Shown here: positions 33,041-44,849 of the stretch, piece after piece
Position numbering within the stretch: the stretch's first letter is position 1
Layout: each line of letters opens with the position of its first letter
NCBI RefSeq assembly: GCF_049243985.1
Contig: NC_135384.1
Span: 14,938,501-15,002,500 of the forward strand
Length of the DNA: 64,000 bases
Direction: 5' to 3'
Source: Paroedura picta
Lineage: Eukaryota > Chordata > Lepidosauria > Squamata > Gekkonidae
Position numbers and translations under genes: made by a program
The notes under the pieces: generated by a model
Databases searched by the model: none
The model's input: the letters and a program-made list of their open reading frames with translations, nothing else
Told to the model about the DNA's origin: nothing

Positions 33041-33589
33041 CAAGGACAAGAAACTTTTTAATGAACTTTTCATGGTCTCCTTTTATTTTCTCCCTCCTTC
33101 TTTTGTCCTACATTCACTGGAGCAAATGTCTACCACCCCCGCTATTGTCTGTCTTGTCAAAATGGGCCAAATATATCTAAGGCTTCAGTATAGAGAAAAA
33201 GAAATGGGAATTATTAATCTCAGTATGCATGTGCACAGCAAATGTTCAAAGGGCAGTACAGAAATAAAAAGGGACAAATATCACAAAGACACACACGCCC
33301 TAGAACAAAATGAAAAGCAGTCAAGACCAAGGGGTCTCAAAGTGGAAATCCTAGCCACCAGGTCTTTAATATAACCTTATAAAGTATTAGTCCATTGTGA
33401 AAAAATTTAAATCAGTTGGTTTTTGCCAGAGTAATTCTGAATAGGATTTGCAGTGTCTTTTCACTCTCTAGGCCCTTGTGAAAAGAAGATTGATATCTGC
33501 CATATTTAATGGCTTTCTCAAGCAGACTGGTGTTTCTTCATGACTCTGGAAGGGTATCCCGAATGGGTGGGAATTAATTAATTTGTTAT

Positions 33590-33850
33590 ATATTTAAAAA
33601 AATGGTTAAACATTTATGGGATGATATGACCATATATTGTCATGTTGATCCACCAACCCCCCAATCCAAAATGGCCAGTGATGGACCTGGAGGGGGTTTA
33701 AAAGGGGAGGGGCCTTGGGTAGGCATGTTCACAGCTCTGCTTCTCAACCATATTCTACACAGTTGTGCCACTTCTGGAACTTCTCCAAGCCTGAAGAATA
33801 TTTCAAGTGTTTCTCAATGGTAAAAAAGTGCCTAATAGCTGATCTCCTTT
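33590..33850. repeat. Dispersed repeat, copy 1
   Basis: Shares ATGATATGACCATATA, AAAATGGCCAGTGATGG, CCATATTCTACACAG and GCCACTTCTGG with 47320-47640. Two diverged copies of one unnamed family. Confidence 0.7.
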
Positions 33851-33967
33851 CTTCAGGGTCATGAACAGATGGTTGCACTGGGAGAGAATTACTTGTGCCC
33901 TTATTGACTCTCTTGTGGAGTATTGCAATGTGCATTTGTCTCTCCCACTGTATTCAATATCTTCATG

Positions 33968-34093
33968 TACCAGCTTGGTGTAGTTGTTAGGAGTGCAGAC
34001 TTCTAATCTGGCGATCAGAAGCTGGGTTTGATTCCCCACTCTCCCACATCCAACCAGCTGGGTGACCTTGGGCTCACCACAGCACTGATAAAT
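33968..34093 (+). mobile_element. Sauria-like SINE, 5' half
   Basis: CAGCTTGGTGTAGTTG, then GACTTCTAATCTGGCGATC, then ACCAGCTGGGTGACCTTGGG. It breaks off at ACTGATAA, where LINE sequence begins. Confidence 0.8.
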
Positions 34094-34656
34094 TCTGAAT
34101 CCGCTTCAATGTACTAGTATTAACCTTTAAAGTCATACATGGTCAGGGCCTGGCATTACTGAGGGATCACTTGGTTGACTGTACCCCCCTCAAAGGACCC
34201 TAAGATCTTCCAATAAAAATAAATTGGTGATCCCTGTCCTAATAGAAGTACATCTGGCCTCAAGCAGGGCCAGGGCCTTTTCAGGTCTGGTCCCAACCTG
34301 GTGGAATGAGCTCCCAGAAGAGCTGAGGGCTCTGATGGAACTAAACTAGTTCTACAGGGCCTGTAAAATGGAGGTCTTCTTCCAGGTATTTGATTGGGGC
34401 CAATTCTGAATCCACTTCAAGGTATTAGTATTAACCGACATCTAGATGACCAGACTAAACACCATATGGGCCCCTCATATATGCTGCCTCCCTGGAAAAA
34501 CCAAGATGATTTGACTTCTGGTTTGCCCGCACAGCTGTATATTTGTTTTAAAATAATTTAAATAATTTGTATTTATTGTAAAGTTTTATGTTCTTTTGGA
34601 AACTGCCCTGAGCCAGCTATGCAGGGATGGCTGGGATATAAATCAAAGAATAACAA
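34094..34656 (+). mobile_element. LINE 3' end with ORF2 remnant
   Basis: CAGGGCCAGGGCCTTTTCAG and CCTGGTGGAATGAGCTCCC are the nucleotide form of the LINE C-terminal RARAFS..WNELP motif. The AT-rich 3' UTR ends AACTGCCCTGAGCC and GGGATATAAATC, then runs into the GATA repeat. It contains an internal repeat of the phrase AATTCTGAATCC.CTTCAA.GTA (34092 and 34411). Confidence 0.65.
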
Positions 34657-34867
<211 letters not shown>

Positions 34868-35439
34868 ATAAAATGGCTCGGTCTGCAAACTACAGCCACT
34901 GAGAGCAGGTCACAGAATGCCAGTAAGGAAACAAAAATTAGACTAAAGAATAAAATTAAGAAACCACAGACAAAGAGCAACACCTCCCAGACAGCAAAAC
35001 AGCTAGGTTTGGCATTTCAGAATATGGGATGGGAAGAACTCCTCAAGCTAACCAAAGTCAGCTACTTTCAAGCTAAAACTAAAAAGTTACCAAGAAATGA
35101 TGGGGGGGGGGGTTGGTTAACAAAAACAGATGAGACTAAGGTAAAACATTATCCAGTCCAACTGGAAGTCATACACTGGTACAAACTGTATATGTATAGC
35201 CTGCCCTGTGTTATTTGTTCTTTATTTTTGCAAGATGCAGTTTATAGAGAGGCTACATTTATAGAATGTATGCAGAAGGCCAATGAATATCTGGAGATTG
35301 GGAGAGAGGCAGATGGGTACAGTTTACCCTGCCCTATCCTCAGATTACTTATTATTCCCCATTTGCACTGGGTTTAATTAGCCCTACATTTATTTGAAAG
35401 AGTGTTGGTCTCACCTTTGAAGCATTTCATCATATTTAT
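34868..35439. other. No recognisable feature
   Basis: A 122-codon open frame (35009-35377) shows no family motif and is not supported as a gene. Confidence 0.45.
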
Positions 35440-36190
35440 TTCTTAGGCAGTTTCTTACACACAGGCATTGGATTGGCAGATGGGCATATTGGCAAGCAAG
35501 ACACAACTCTAGTTGGCATTAACAAGTCCAAAGCTTTATTTTAACAACCTCCAGCTAGAGGGTTGGCATGGCATGAGAGCAAGAGTCCCAGTCAGCCATC
35601 CGGCTACTCCTGTTTGGCCCTGAGGATGCCCTGGAGCCTGTTTTCTCCCAGCTGGGAGGACAGGTCCTTGCCCACAGGGTCCATATCCCCGGGAGGCAAC
35701 TTGGTGGGTTACTGATGGGCACCTAATTCATTCGGTCACCCAGCTGCCTGGCTCAGAGCCCCTGACCTATCCAGCTGGGTAGGCTAAGCACACACGAGCT
35801 GGTCTCTTATGGAGACCCCCTCCTTCAGGGCCTCAGTACGCAAATGGAAGCTCTGACAAACCCCGGGCTCTACCTTGTGCCCCCTTTAAACCACTGAGAT
35901 AGAAAAAGTAACAATAATGTAATCAGATAACAAGGGTGAGAGGGTGGGAAGCTGTTCTGGTGGCAACTGATGGTGGAAAGGCTGGGCCCACATACATGGC
36001 GCCTTAAACAGGCACCAAGAGGCTCGCCCCCTACTGCCGCCAACATGTATGCCCAGATGGGCGCACTTGCATGCTGATAGGCATCATCATGCCTTGCCAG
36101 CCAGCCAGCTCCTGCGTCATCAATTGGTGGCCATGGTTATTTGTGGTCGTCCTTTTATTTTCTTTTACTGTACTACCACTGCATTCTGAA
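35440..36190. repeat. Unclassified dispersed repeat, copy 1
   Basis: GC-rich block related to 40165-40990. Shared phrases include GCTGTT.TGG.GGCA, CAAGAGGCTC and the run ending near GGTGGC...GGTTATT. Each copy has AATAAA on the minus strand (here near 35533). The family is unknown to me. Confidence 0.5.
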
Positions 36191-36212
36191 TAAGCCTCTT
36201 ACAGTACTACCC

Positions 36213-37151
36213 TTAGTGCCCGGAAGAAAGTCTTTTTGTTGCTTTTTTGAGAGCTTCCTTGAACTCCTGGTTCCTTAAGCAGTAGATGATTGGATTTATC
36301 AGTGGTGTTAAGACAGTGTAGACAACAGACACTAGTTTGTTGGAATCAAATGACGTGAGGGCTTTTGGCCGAGCATAAATGAATAGGGAGGCAGCATAGA
36401 AAATGGTGACTACTAGAAGGTGTGAGGTACAGGTGGAAAATGCTTTTTTCCTCCCTTTGGCTGAAGGGATGCGGAGAACTGTGGATATGATGCAGAAGTA
36501 GGAGGCAATGGTCGCAGAGAGTGGGCCAAGGAGGATGAGCAAGGCCAGCAGGAAGTCCATGAGTTCAGCCAGTGACATGTCTGTGCAGGCCAGATTGAGA
36601 AGTGGGGAGACATCACAGAAGAAGTGGTTGACAGTGTTAGGTCCACAGTAGCTCAGACGTGAGATGAAGAAGACTTTCCCCATAGCGATGACAAAGCCGC
36701 TCAGCCAAGAGCCAGCTGCTAAACGGATACAGAGCTCTGGACTCATTATAGCTGGATAACGCAGTGGGTTGCATATAGCCACATAGCGGTCATAGGCCAT
36801 AACAGCTAGAAGGACACACTCCGTACATGCGAGGCCCAAGAAGAAGTAGAGTTGGGCCATGCAACCAGGGAAAGAAATATCCTTCTTCTCTGACACAAAC
36901 CCTATAAGCATCTTGGGAACAGTGACAGAGACATACCAGATCTCCAGGAAAGAAAGATTGCTCAGGAAGAGGTACATGGGTTTATGAAGGTTGACATTCA
37001 TCCGGATTAGTGTTATTATTATCACATTCTCTATTATTGTCAATGCATATACAATCAGGAAAATGGTAAATAGTGTTAGCTGTACTCGAAGGTTTCCAGG
37101 AAAACCTATCAGGATAAATACAGTTACTTGTGTCTTGTTTGTCCATTGCAT
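36213..37151 (-). CDS. Olfactory receptor, class II, OR6-like
   Basis: Intact 312-codon receptor, [10 protein letters not shown] start with N-glycosylation at NKT. EN in TM1 (41-42), [18 protein letters not shown] at 57, [10 protein letters not shown] at 118, [19 protein letters not shown] in loop 2, [13 protein letters not shown] in TM6, [12 protein letters not shown] in TM7. It is closely related to the 22378 and 29783 genes, as an older member of the same tandem series. The start is fixed by the ATG 23 nt after an acceptor (TTTTTTTCCAG, AG at 37174-37175). A donor at 39834 and a TATA-like box at 40032 suggest a 5' non-coding exon like that of its relatives (intron about 2.7 kb). Confidence 0.96.
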   Translation of the reverse strand: MQWTNKTQVTVFILIGFPGNLRVQLTLFTIFLIVYALTIIENVIIITLIRMNVNLHKPMYLFLSNLSFLEIWYVSVTVPKMLIGFVSEKKDISFPGCMAQLYFFLGLACTECVLLAVMAYDRYVAICNPLRYPAIMSPELCIRLAAGSWLSGFVIAMGKVFFISRLSYCGPNTVNHFFCDVSPLLNLACTDMSLAELMDFLLALLILLGPLSATIASYFCIISTVLRIPSAKGRKKAFSTCTSHLLVVTIFYAASLFIYARPKALTSFDSNKLVSVVYTVLTPLINPIIYCLRNQEFKEALKKATKRLSSGH

Positions 37152-37734
37152 CCTGGATTATGTTGTTGTAGATCTGGAAAAAAATATTCAGAAAGAAACT
37201 CAGTATCATGCTTTCTCGCACACGAATAGAATCATATTACATCAAGGACAGAATAATATTTCAAGCAGGTATATTGATAACTTTTCACACTGATTTTCTT
37301 GATCAGAACTAAAATCCCTTTAAAGCTTTTCCAACTTGGTCCACAATCATTTAAAAATTTATTATGCAGTCCAGCCATGACCCATACAGTGGCTGAACCA
37401 CCAATTGTATTAATGTATTTTGTGGCAGAGAAGACATTTTATTCTATGGGATTTTCATGAGCATACTTCTGAAGGACTCTGTCAACTGTAGGATGTTTAT
37501 TAACAATCCCATCTATGCAACGAGTATGAAAGATTAGTTGAGCTGGACAACTTCAACAGAAGTCAGAGTGACAAGTAGGCAAAGGGGGACTGGATGACAA
37601 TCAACATTGCCAGTGATCATTTGTCCTGATAAATGAGTCTGGTTTTACAGTCTGGGGACTAGGGACAGTGGGTTGCAAAACAAGACCTGAAGATTTCAAT
37701 GGCATTAGGTAAATAGCATCACCTGACAGACTAC
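37152..37734. other. Intron of the 36213 OR; no feature
   Basis: AT-rich, nothing recognised. Confidence 0.5.
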
Positions 37735-37927
37735 TTGGCCTGATGGGGGTTGCCCAGGCTAGCCTAATCTCTTCCAATCTCAGAAGCTAAGCAAGGTAAG
37801 CTTTGAGATGGGAGAGCATCAAGAAACACCAGGGTCATTATGAAAAGGCTGGCAATGGCAAACCATCTCTGAACTTCTGTTGCCTTGAAAATCTTGTGGG
37901 GTTGCCATAAACTGGCTGTGACTTGAT

Positions 37928-37930
<3 letters not shown>
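37735..37930 (+). mobile_element. 5S rRNA-derived SINE (5S-Sauria type)
   Basis: CCAATCTCAGAAGCTAAGCA is the internal pol III promoter region of 5S rRNA. It is followed by GAGATGGGAGAGCATC (5S-like GGATGGGAGACC), then CTGGCAATGGCAAACC, TTGCCTTGAAAATC and TGGGGTTGCCATAAAC, ending GACTTGATGGC before the tail. This is the layout of the squamate 5S-derived SINE with a Bov-B-like 3' end, as I recall it. Confidence 0.85.

Positions 37931-38024
<94 letters not shown>
37930..38024. repeat. (AG)n microsatellite, SINE tail
   Basis: About 47 uninterrupted AG units directly after the SINE's GACTTGATGGC end. Probably an expanded SINE tail. Confidence 0.97.
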
Positions 38025-38025
<1 letters not shown>

Positions 38026-38564
38026 ATCCCATTAAAATTCAATTAAAGGGGCAGGACATTTATTTCTGTAGGCAGTTGGTGACCCTCGTGGGGCGGATTT
38101 AAAATTTCCTGCTTAGGATATGAAAGATGATTGCAGCTGGAATCTTAACATATACTTTGAGCTCTCAATTCTGAGATGGAAAGATGGAAATAAAACTAGA
38201 AATATTCTTGACATGCAATTTTAAGACAACATCCTTGGGAGTGAGCCCCACTAAATGGACCTGAGTAGGATCCTGAGTAGGCTTACTTAGGATAGCATTT
38301 TGTTTTCTACAAGCAAAACTGCCAAGAACCCGGCGCTACAGGGAAGGAGGGCTGCAAACTTCTGCAAACCTAGCTAATTTAGCAAGAATGTTCTTAGTGA
38401 CTGCCATCCAAGAAAAATAAATGTTGCAGTCAAGAAAAGTTGTAGAGTGTCTCACATAGTTATAGTAGAATTTGCAGCATGTCTGAATATTAAGTTAAAC
38501 TTTTTGACACTGAAACATTGAACACTTTAAGAATGCATTGTTGTTGCATCTATTATACCAGATT
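38025..38564. other. Intron of the 36213 OR; no feature
   Basis: Nothing recognised. Confidence 0.5.
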
Positions 38565-38842
38565 AAGAAGAAGAAGAAGAGTTGGTTCTTATATGCCGCT
38601 TTTCTCTCCCCGAAGGAGGCTCAAAGCGGCTTACAGTCGCCTTCCCATTCCTCTCCCCACAACAGACACCCTGTGGGGTGGGTGAGGCTGAGAGAGCCCT
38701 GATATTCCTGCTCGGTCAGAACAGCTTTATCAGTGCTGTGGCGAGCCCAAGGTCACCCAGCTGGCTGCATGTGCGGGAGTGCAGAATCAAACCTGGCATG
38801 CCAGATTAGAAGTCTGCACTCCTAACCACTACACCAAACTGG
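38565..38842 (-). mobile_element. Sauria-like SINE with (CTT)n tail
   Basis: Read in reverse: (AAG)n, AGTTGGTTCTTATATGCC, CACCCAGCTGGCTGCATG, CCTAACCACTACACC. Full-length and well preserved. It lies within the intron proposed for the 36213 OR. Confidence 0.92.
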
Positions 38843-39834
38843 TGTATTGACAGTGGTTAGAGCCATAGTTCTACTGATGAAAAATGAATAGCTAAATAAT
38901 AACTATAAAAAGACCTCAGAAAAAAAGTCACCACCCCAAAATGTCAGTTAAAAAATCTGGACCATTATATCTACATTTCCTAGGGAGCAATTCTACATAA
39001 AACTATGTCTGAGGTCCATATTTTGCTACACTTTGGGACAGTGAAGAGACACAAATCAGTAATTTGGTAATAAACAGGTATATATAGTGGAGTGTAGAAA
39101 TCCAACATTCTTCTGCATACTGAGGTATTGTTTTCCAACCCTATCCCAAATGTTTGTGGCAGAAAGCAACCTGATCTATATAAAGTTATACTTAGTTAAT
39201 TTAGCTTTTCCTCCCTCATGTCTTTGTTCATGTACTTGTTGCACTGTCTGATTCAATTTGAACGTTCTGTTGTCATCTGACAAACTTCTACCCTTAGAAG
39301 TACTTGATTTCAAGAAGGCAAGACTTACTTTAAAGACATGTCACTGCAATGTACTTAGAGCAGCTGGAATGTTCGGAGAAGGAATCACTATTTAGAATGG
39401 TTACTTTTAGGTTCGTAGATTGAAATGATGGGAAATATAACTCTAATGGGTTGTAAAACTGTGCCCAGGTTTAGAGAGCATTAAAAGCAGATTTGACAAA
39501 TTCATGGAGGATGGTATTGACCAACAACAACTAGCTGCAACCCTTAATGGAACCACTATGTTCAGAAGCAATGGACCATTATTCCTATCTTTAGAAAAAG
39601 CACAGGGCATCAAAGAAATGGATGAATAAACAAATACAATTAAATATCATACCAGCTATTATGCATCAAATACAAAGTCTTCCACAACCACTGATATATA
39701 CCTGTTGATATGGAATTATAAAAGCAAACACTGCCTAAGACAGAAACCAAAGTATAACCTTAGAAAAGGAGACCAGCATATAACCCCACATCTTGCTTTC
39801 CAAAAACATGAAACATTCACAAAGGTTTACTTAC
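38843..39834. other. Intron of the 36213 OR; no feature
   Basis: AT-rich, no recognised repeat. Confidence 0.5.
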
Positions 39835-40080
39835 ATAGCCCAAAGAATAATATACAGACTTTGCTAAGAATCATTTCACAAAGAAGATGGAGTGAGAGAG
39901 TGAAGCAACATCTTGACAAAGAATGCTCCTGCTGTTCCAAAAGGTAGAGAACTAAAAGTCCCTCTGGGTGAAGAACATTGCCAAGACTGGTTTGTTGCAT
40001 GCGGAGGAAACTTGTAGCTTTCTGAAGATTCATATATGCTGGGTGACTGGAGATTAATGTTACTTCCAAGACAAGCCAGT
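39835..40080 (-). promoter_or_regulatory. Proposed promoter and 5' non-coding exon of the 36213 OR
   Basis: Donor TAT|GTAAGTAAA (exon end 39835) and, 197 bp above it, a TATA-like CATATATG (40031-40038). The segment GGTGAAGAACATTGCC lines up with GGTGAAGAGCATTGTT of unit B. Overall similarity is lower than between units A and B, so this is an older copy. The exon is inferred. Confidence 0.4.
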
Positions 40081-40164
40081 CATAAGGTTACAGAACTTTG
40101 TCCTCCTTCCTTCGGGACCAAACAATTGTCAAAAATTAATGACTCCATTACTAAAGTGTTTCCT

Positions 40165-40990
40165 GAGCATTGACTTGTAGGAGGGCACCTTGGGCTCAAG
40201 GAAGACACACACACATTTCCATTGGCTTAAACAAGACCACAGCTTTAGTATTACTCTGCAGGAGTGTTGGTGCAGCATGGAAGAGGGAGCCTGACTTACA
40301 GTTGACTGACCACAAGAACCTGGACCCCAACAGCGCCCTGGGGCCTACCCAGTTTTCCCCCTGGGAATACGGGCCCCCTTGCCACTGGGATTCCACCCAA
40401 GGGATGTGTCTAGTGACACCCTGGGGCCCATCTAGTCCCCCTGCTGGGAATGCAGGACCCCTTGCCATTTTATCCCCACTGTAGGGAAGTATCCACCCGG
40501 GGTGCCAAGAGGAAGCACACATTTCCCTTGGTCCCACCCCAGGGTATGTGGCATTGTGAGCCACATGCTTTCCCTGATGGGTTGGCCCTGTGCATAGACC
40601 TGCCATCTCATAAGGAGGCCTCTAACCTGGGGGATCTGATGTGCAGACTGAATTCCCCCCAAACAGGGTCCATCCCATGCCAAAACCACAAGCTGTGACA
40701 AAATGCAACTCAAATGCAATTTATTTTGCAATGGCCACTCAGACATAAACAATATTAGCCAACATAAAAGGGTGGGTGGGAGGGAAGCTGTTATGGCAGC
40801 AGGTTGGGTGCAAGAGGCTCACACATAGCACCTTTTAAGGCCAATGCCTCCTTGCCAACCTTGTGGGTGTATCATGTCATCATTGTGCCCACCCTGTACA
40901 CCACCAGCACGCCTTCCTGCAGCCTGCTCCTCTGTGGTGTCAAAGGTGGCTGCAGGTAATTCTTCGCTGCTTTTAATTTATCTCATTTTT
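40165..40990. repeat. Unclassified dispersed repeat, copy 2
   Basis: Related to 35440-36190. GC-rich, with several internally similar phrases (CCCTGGGGCC.. followed by CTGGGAAT..G) and AATAAA on the minus strand (near 40720). Open frames across it on the minus strand (106 and 136 codons) have no recognised motif. Confidence 0.5.
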
Positions 40991-41094
40991 TAAATCACAT
41001 TTATAGTATGAGACCAAAGCTATTACAATGAAGCATACAAAAATAGTGATAAACAAACACTATGCTTTGAGAAAACCCTGTCTGTCCGTGGTTG

Positions 41095-41265
41095 TTCATC
41101 TAAGTACCTTACCTTATATCTACGCAGTTGTGATGGTTGTTCATTAGTCTGAGGAAGAGTGCATGCACCCGAAAGCTCACATCTTGAATAAATCTTTGTT
41201 GGTCTTAAAGGTGCTATTTTTGTTGTGTTACTTCAGACCGACACAGCTACCCACTTGAATCTAAG
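41095..41265 (+). repeat. Dispersed repeat (GAAAGCTCAC...CAGCTACCCACTTGA type)
   Basis: Contains AGAGTGCATGCACCCGAAAG, TTGAATAAATCTTTGTTGG, TCTTAAAGGTGC and CAGACCGACACAGCTACCC. This is a very common reptile repeat whose class I cannot assign. Other pieces are at 2227 and 31941. Confidence 0.7.
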
Positions 41266-41309
41266 TAGCCCCTTGTTATGTTAATGAGGTGAGCTATGTG
41301 AATTGGTAG

Positions 41310-41510
41310 GGTCATAGAATCATAGAGTTGGAAGAGAACTCCAGGGTCATCTAGTTCAAGCCTTTGCAGAACGCAGGAAATTCACAACTTCCTGCCCACC
41401 CACAGTGACTCCAATTCCCTGCCCAGATGATGCCCCCCCCCCCAAAAAAGCAGAATCTCTGGCCACTCTGGCCTGAAGGCAATTCGCCTCCTGTTCCAAA
41501 GTGGTGTCTA
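41310..41510 (-). mobile_element. CR1 LINE 3' end
   Basis: GTCATAGAATCATAGAGTTG, then CCAGGGTCATCTAGTTC. The body continues to about 41510. Confidence 0.8.
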
Positions 41511-43002
41511 GTATATCTAGTATAAAAGCACACACAGAAAACTGGACTGTGTACACACATGCAAACAGTTTAACATTGGTATAATTTCACAAAGAACCAT
41601 GGAAGCTTTATTTCCCCCATAATAGCGTCAGAATGTTATGTGTCTGGGCAATTGAAGGAATCTCAGTGCAGTTCAGTTTCTTACGACATATTGCCCCTTT
41701 CCCTTTTGAGAGCTTTACTTTGGTACAGTGTGGATTTTGAAAATTGTTTGGTTGTTTTTAACACCCATATGGTTGGGGGGTGGGTGGGAATGTGGTGATT
41801 TACTGTCTTCCCTGTAGCATGCCAGTCCTCACACAAATAGCAAAAGAGGGCCACTTTGCCTGGCAGGGTGCCATGATCCTGGCCATACAGAGGACACAGA
41901 CAACATCTAGTTATAGCATAAAATTCTGGCCCCAGCTTTACTGCTATGCAAAGTGAATGCCGGCACCAACCAGGGGCAGATCCAACTCCTAAGCAGCCTG
42001 CCGACTGCAAAGAAGCTCACACACCAGCAGGTCACCCTGCAAAGACCAAGTGACATGCAGGTCAAGCTTCCCATAACCACCATGCCTGCTGGGCCCACAG
42101 GGAGGTAATTTTGGTAGGAGCCCTAAGGGCATCAGCCTCTATTAGAATTCCCACCATCAACCTGCAACGCAAGACAGCCACCTGGAGAGGTGCTGCAGCT
42201 CAGCATGCACCCAACCTCTTATGAAGGCCCCCAATACTAGCAGAGCACGATATGTAGCTGTGGATACCACATTAAGATCTGCCCCCCCCCTTCCTGCATA
42301 ACTGCCACAGAGACATCCATTTGATGCCAGCCACTTTTCTTCATACCATTCAGGTTTTCTTCATACCATTCAGGTCCCCAATAGGTCTTCAAAGAGATGT
42401 CCTGTACCCTAAATCCATGGAAAGGAAAAGATCAAAATCCATGGGAAAGGAGAGATAGGTGGCGGCAGCAAATGCAGAAACGGTAGTATGGGACTCCTTG
42501 TCTCCATAATTTAAGTTCCCACTTGCCCTTTTAGAAGACACACTCATAAATTTATCAATGACATAACATCCTGAAGTTCATGTTGTGTTTTCCTTTTATT
42601 CAAAGAATGACAATGCAAACAAATTCTAATCTTATGGACTGAATTAAATATATTGCTTTCTTGAGCGCAATAGAGATACACAGGACACATGAATGGAATT
42701 TTGCTTTCAGTATGAAAGTTAACATGAAAATGCTTCACAGGTGGCTTGGTTGGAAGTGCATTCGACCAGTGCTGAGCACAATTCTGAGGATGGCAAATGG
42801 AAAATAGGAAGATTATCTTATCCATTGTCTAATAAAGAATTTGTGTCAACTTGGATGTAAACTTGCTCGTGTTTAGAATATCCTATTAACTTCTTTTTAT
42901 GGCTTTAATACTAAATTGCTATATTTTCTAAAATTTTAGACTAAATCTTTGATGCTGAATTTTATGACTTGCTGATCTTTGACTTTATAATATTTTTTAA
43001 AT
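41511..43002. other. No gene recognised
   Basis: The central part (about 41750-42320) is GC-richer with open frames but no motif. A 20-bp phrase (TTCTTCATACCATTCAGGT) is repeated in tandem at 42337-42375. Confidence 0.45.
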
Positions 43003-43110
43003 ATCATAGAATCATAGAATCATAGAATCATAGAGTTGGAAGGGGCATACAGGCCATCTAGTCCAACCCCCTGCTCAACACAGGATCAGCCCAAAGCATC
43101 CTAAAGTTAA
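43003..43110 (-). mobile_element. CR1 LINE 3' end
   Basis: Three tandem TCATAGAA(TC) units, then GAGTTGGAAGGGGCATACAG and CCAACCCCCTGCTC. It lies about 115 bp beyond the stop codon of the 43226 OR. Confidence 0.88.
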
Positions 43111-43225
43111 TATCCTATTAACTTCAATTGGATTTAGCCACCAAACTCTGTGGACTGAATCTAATTTTCACTGAACTAGCCCAAAACATGATTCAGAACT
43201 AACTAGACAGTTAAAAGCATGGGTT

Positions 43226-44158
43226 TCAATGGGAAAAGATTCTCTTTCTGAATTGTCTGATGACAGCCTGTTTCACCTCCACATTCCTGAGGCTGTAGAT
43301 GATGGGATTCAACATGGGGATGACAACTGTGTAAAAGACAGACACGACTTTCCCCTGATTGGGAGAGGAAATGGCTCCAGGCTGGGCATACATAAAGAAT
43401 ACTGTGCCAAAGAACAAGCTGACAGCCATCAGATGGGACGTACACGTTGAGAATGCTTTGTGTCTTCCACTGCCGGAAGGTATGCGTAAGATGGTAGCAA
43501 CAATGTAGCCATATGATACAAGGACAATGATGCCTGTGGTCACAATGATTAACCCACATACCACTAGCAGGACAATTTCATTCACAAAAGTATCCGAACA
43601 GGAGGCCTTCATGACAGCCGGGACATCACAAAAGAAGTGATTTATTGCCTTCGGTGCACAAAATGACAAGGTGAACGTAAAGCCAGTCTGGGTGCAGCAA
43701 TTGACACAACCAAAAAAGTATGATACAGCCACCAGGAGACAACGGGTCTCCTTGGACATAATGGCCTGGTAAAGCAATGGGTTGCAGACAGCAATGAACC
43801 TATCATAGGCCATCACAGCCAGAAAGAAAGCCTCAGTGGTCCCAAAAAGAGAGAAGAAGAACATCTGGGTTGCACATCCATTGTAGGAAATGGTCTTGTC
43901 CCCTGTTGCAAAGCTCAGCATAGCCTTGGGAGTGATGACTGAGGAGTAGCAAATGTCCAAGAAAGCTAAGTTCCACAGGAAAAAATACATAGGGGTATGA
44001 AGCCTCGTGTCTGCATTAACGATAAGAATCATGCCAATGTTACCTATCACTGTGACAATGTACATTATCAAGAAGAGAGCAAACAGAATTGATTGTGTTT
44101 CTGGCTTTCCCATAAATCCTACCAAGATGAATTCGGTGACCTCAGTGTTGTTTTCCAT
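43226..44158 (-). CDS. Olfactory receptor, class II, OR5/8/9-like
   Basis: Intact 310-codon receptor, MENNTEVTEF start with N-glycosylation at NNT. GN in TM1 (39-40), HTPMYFFLWNLAFLDICYSS from 54, MAYDRFIAVC at 116, NCCTQTGFTF in TM4-loop 2, NHFFCDVPAVM with loop 2 Cys at 177 and 187, [13 protein letters not shown] in TM6, PMLNPIIYSLRN in TM7. The open frame extends four codons upstream only by a TTG. The ATG at 44158 lies 2 nt after a clear acceptor (TTTGTTCACAG, AG at 44161-44162). A strong donor GAG|GTAAGT (exon end 44677) could close a 5' non-coding exon about 0.5 kb upstream. Its nearest relative in the window is the 53336 gene. Confidence 0.95.
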   Translation of the reverse strand: MENNTEVTEFILVGFMGKPETQSILFALFLIMYIVTVIGNIGMILIVNADTRLHTPMYFFLWNLAFLDICYSSVITPKAMLSFATGDKTISYNGCATQMFFFSLFGTTEAFFLAVMAYDRFIAVCNPLLYQAIMSKETRCLLVAVSYFFGCVNCCTQTGFTFTLSFCAPKAINHFFCDVPAVMKASCSDTFVNEIVLLVVCGLIIVTTGIIVLVSYGYIVATILRIPSGSGRHKAFSTCTSHLMAVSLFFGTVFFMYAQPGAISSPNQGKVVSVFYTVVIPMLNPIIYSLRNVEVKQAVIRQFRKRIFSH

Positions 44159-44519
44159 AGCTGTGAACAAAGGGGGGAAGTCATGCTTTTAAGATTCTCT
44201 TGGAAGCAAACATATTTCACAAGTTATTTCATGAGTACTTAAGTAGGCCAGCCGGAAAACATCATGTGCCAAAGGCAAAGGAGATAACCCTGATAAGCAA
44301 TCCGAGGTTGTCCTGGATGCCAAGTACGGTTGCTAGTAAAATTCTATTGTCAGAGACATGATGTAACTGAAAAAGTGAAAAAGGCAATATTAAAAAAACA
44401 TGACTTGAAAGTACCATCATGCTAATATTATACAAAGTCTGAGATATAAAAGACACTTTAGATTAGTGGTACTTTATGGCTCACAGAACCATATTTGAAT
44501 TTACCATCAACCAAAACAG
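44159..44519. other. Probable 5' intron of the 43226 OR
   Basis: No gene. It lies between the acceptor at 44162 and the candidate donor at 44676. Confidence 0.45.
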
Positions 44520-44640
44520 CCACCTGTACATCCAGAACTGAAATGGACTCCGGGGAATGGTAGAGGACAGGAAGGCCTGGAGGATCATTGTCCATGGGGT
44601 CGCGATGGGTCGGACACGACTTCGCACATAACAACAACAC
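44520..44640 (+). mobile_element. Bov-B/RTE-type retroposon 3' end
   Basis: GGAATGGTAGAGGACAGGAA, then CATGGGGTCGCGATGGGTC, then GGACACGACTTCGC with an AACAAC tail. This is the usual wording of RTE/Bov-B tails and SINEs that use them. Confidence 0.65.
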
Positions 44641-44849
44641 ATCCAGAACTGAACTACAAGGAGGCTTGCGACTTACCTCTTCTTCTGGCCACAGTTGTTT
44701 CAAGATGGGAACTAGTTGTCATGACAACCACAAGCCCCACGGGCTCATGGGCCAAGTGCTACATTGGGGCACAGTTCTGACCTGAACCACTATAATTTTA
44801 GATCATCACCCTTTGTATAATTCCTCCATACAGTTGTAATAGACAGTAT

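Larger units (their letters stand above)
29280..33510. repeat. Segmental duplication, unit B
   Basis: Paralogous to 21840-27860, containing the OR at 29783-30727, its intron and promoter block. It is shorter than unit A and lacks the hAT MITE and the 25996 SINE, but has its own SINE stub at 29513. Confidence 0.85.

Noticed and set aside
37735-37860. 5S rRNA gene
   Set aside because: Only part of 5S is present, diverged and joined to a SINE body and tail.
37764-38042. Leu-Ser repeat protein
   Set aside because: Antisense reading of the (AG)n tail of the 5S-derived SINE.
38582-38809. Conserved 75-residue peptide seen four times (26034, 38582, 50622, 54590)
   Set aside because: It is the antisense translation of the CTT-tailed SINE; conservation reflects repeat copies, not a protein family.
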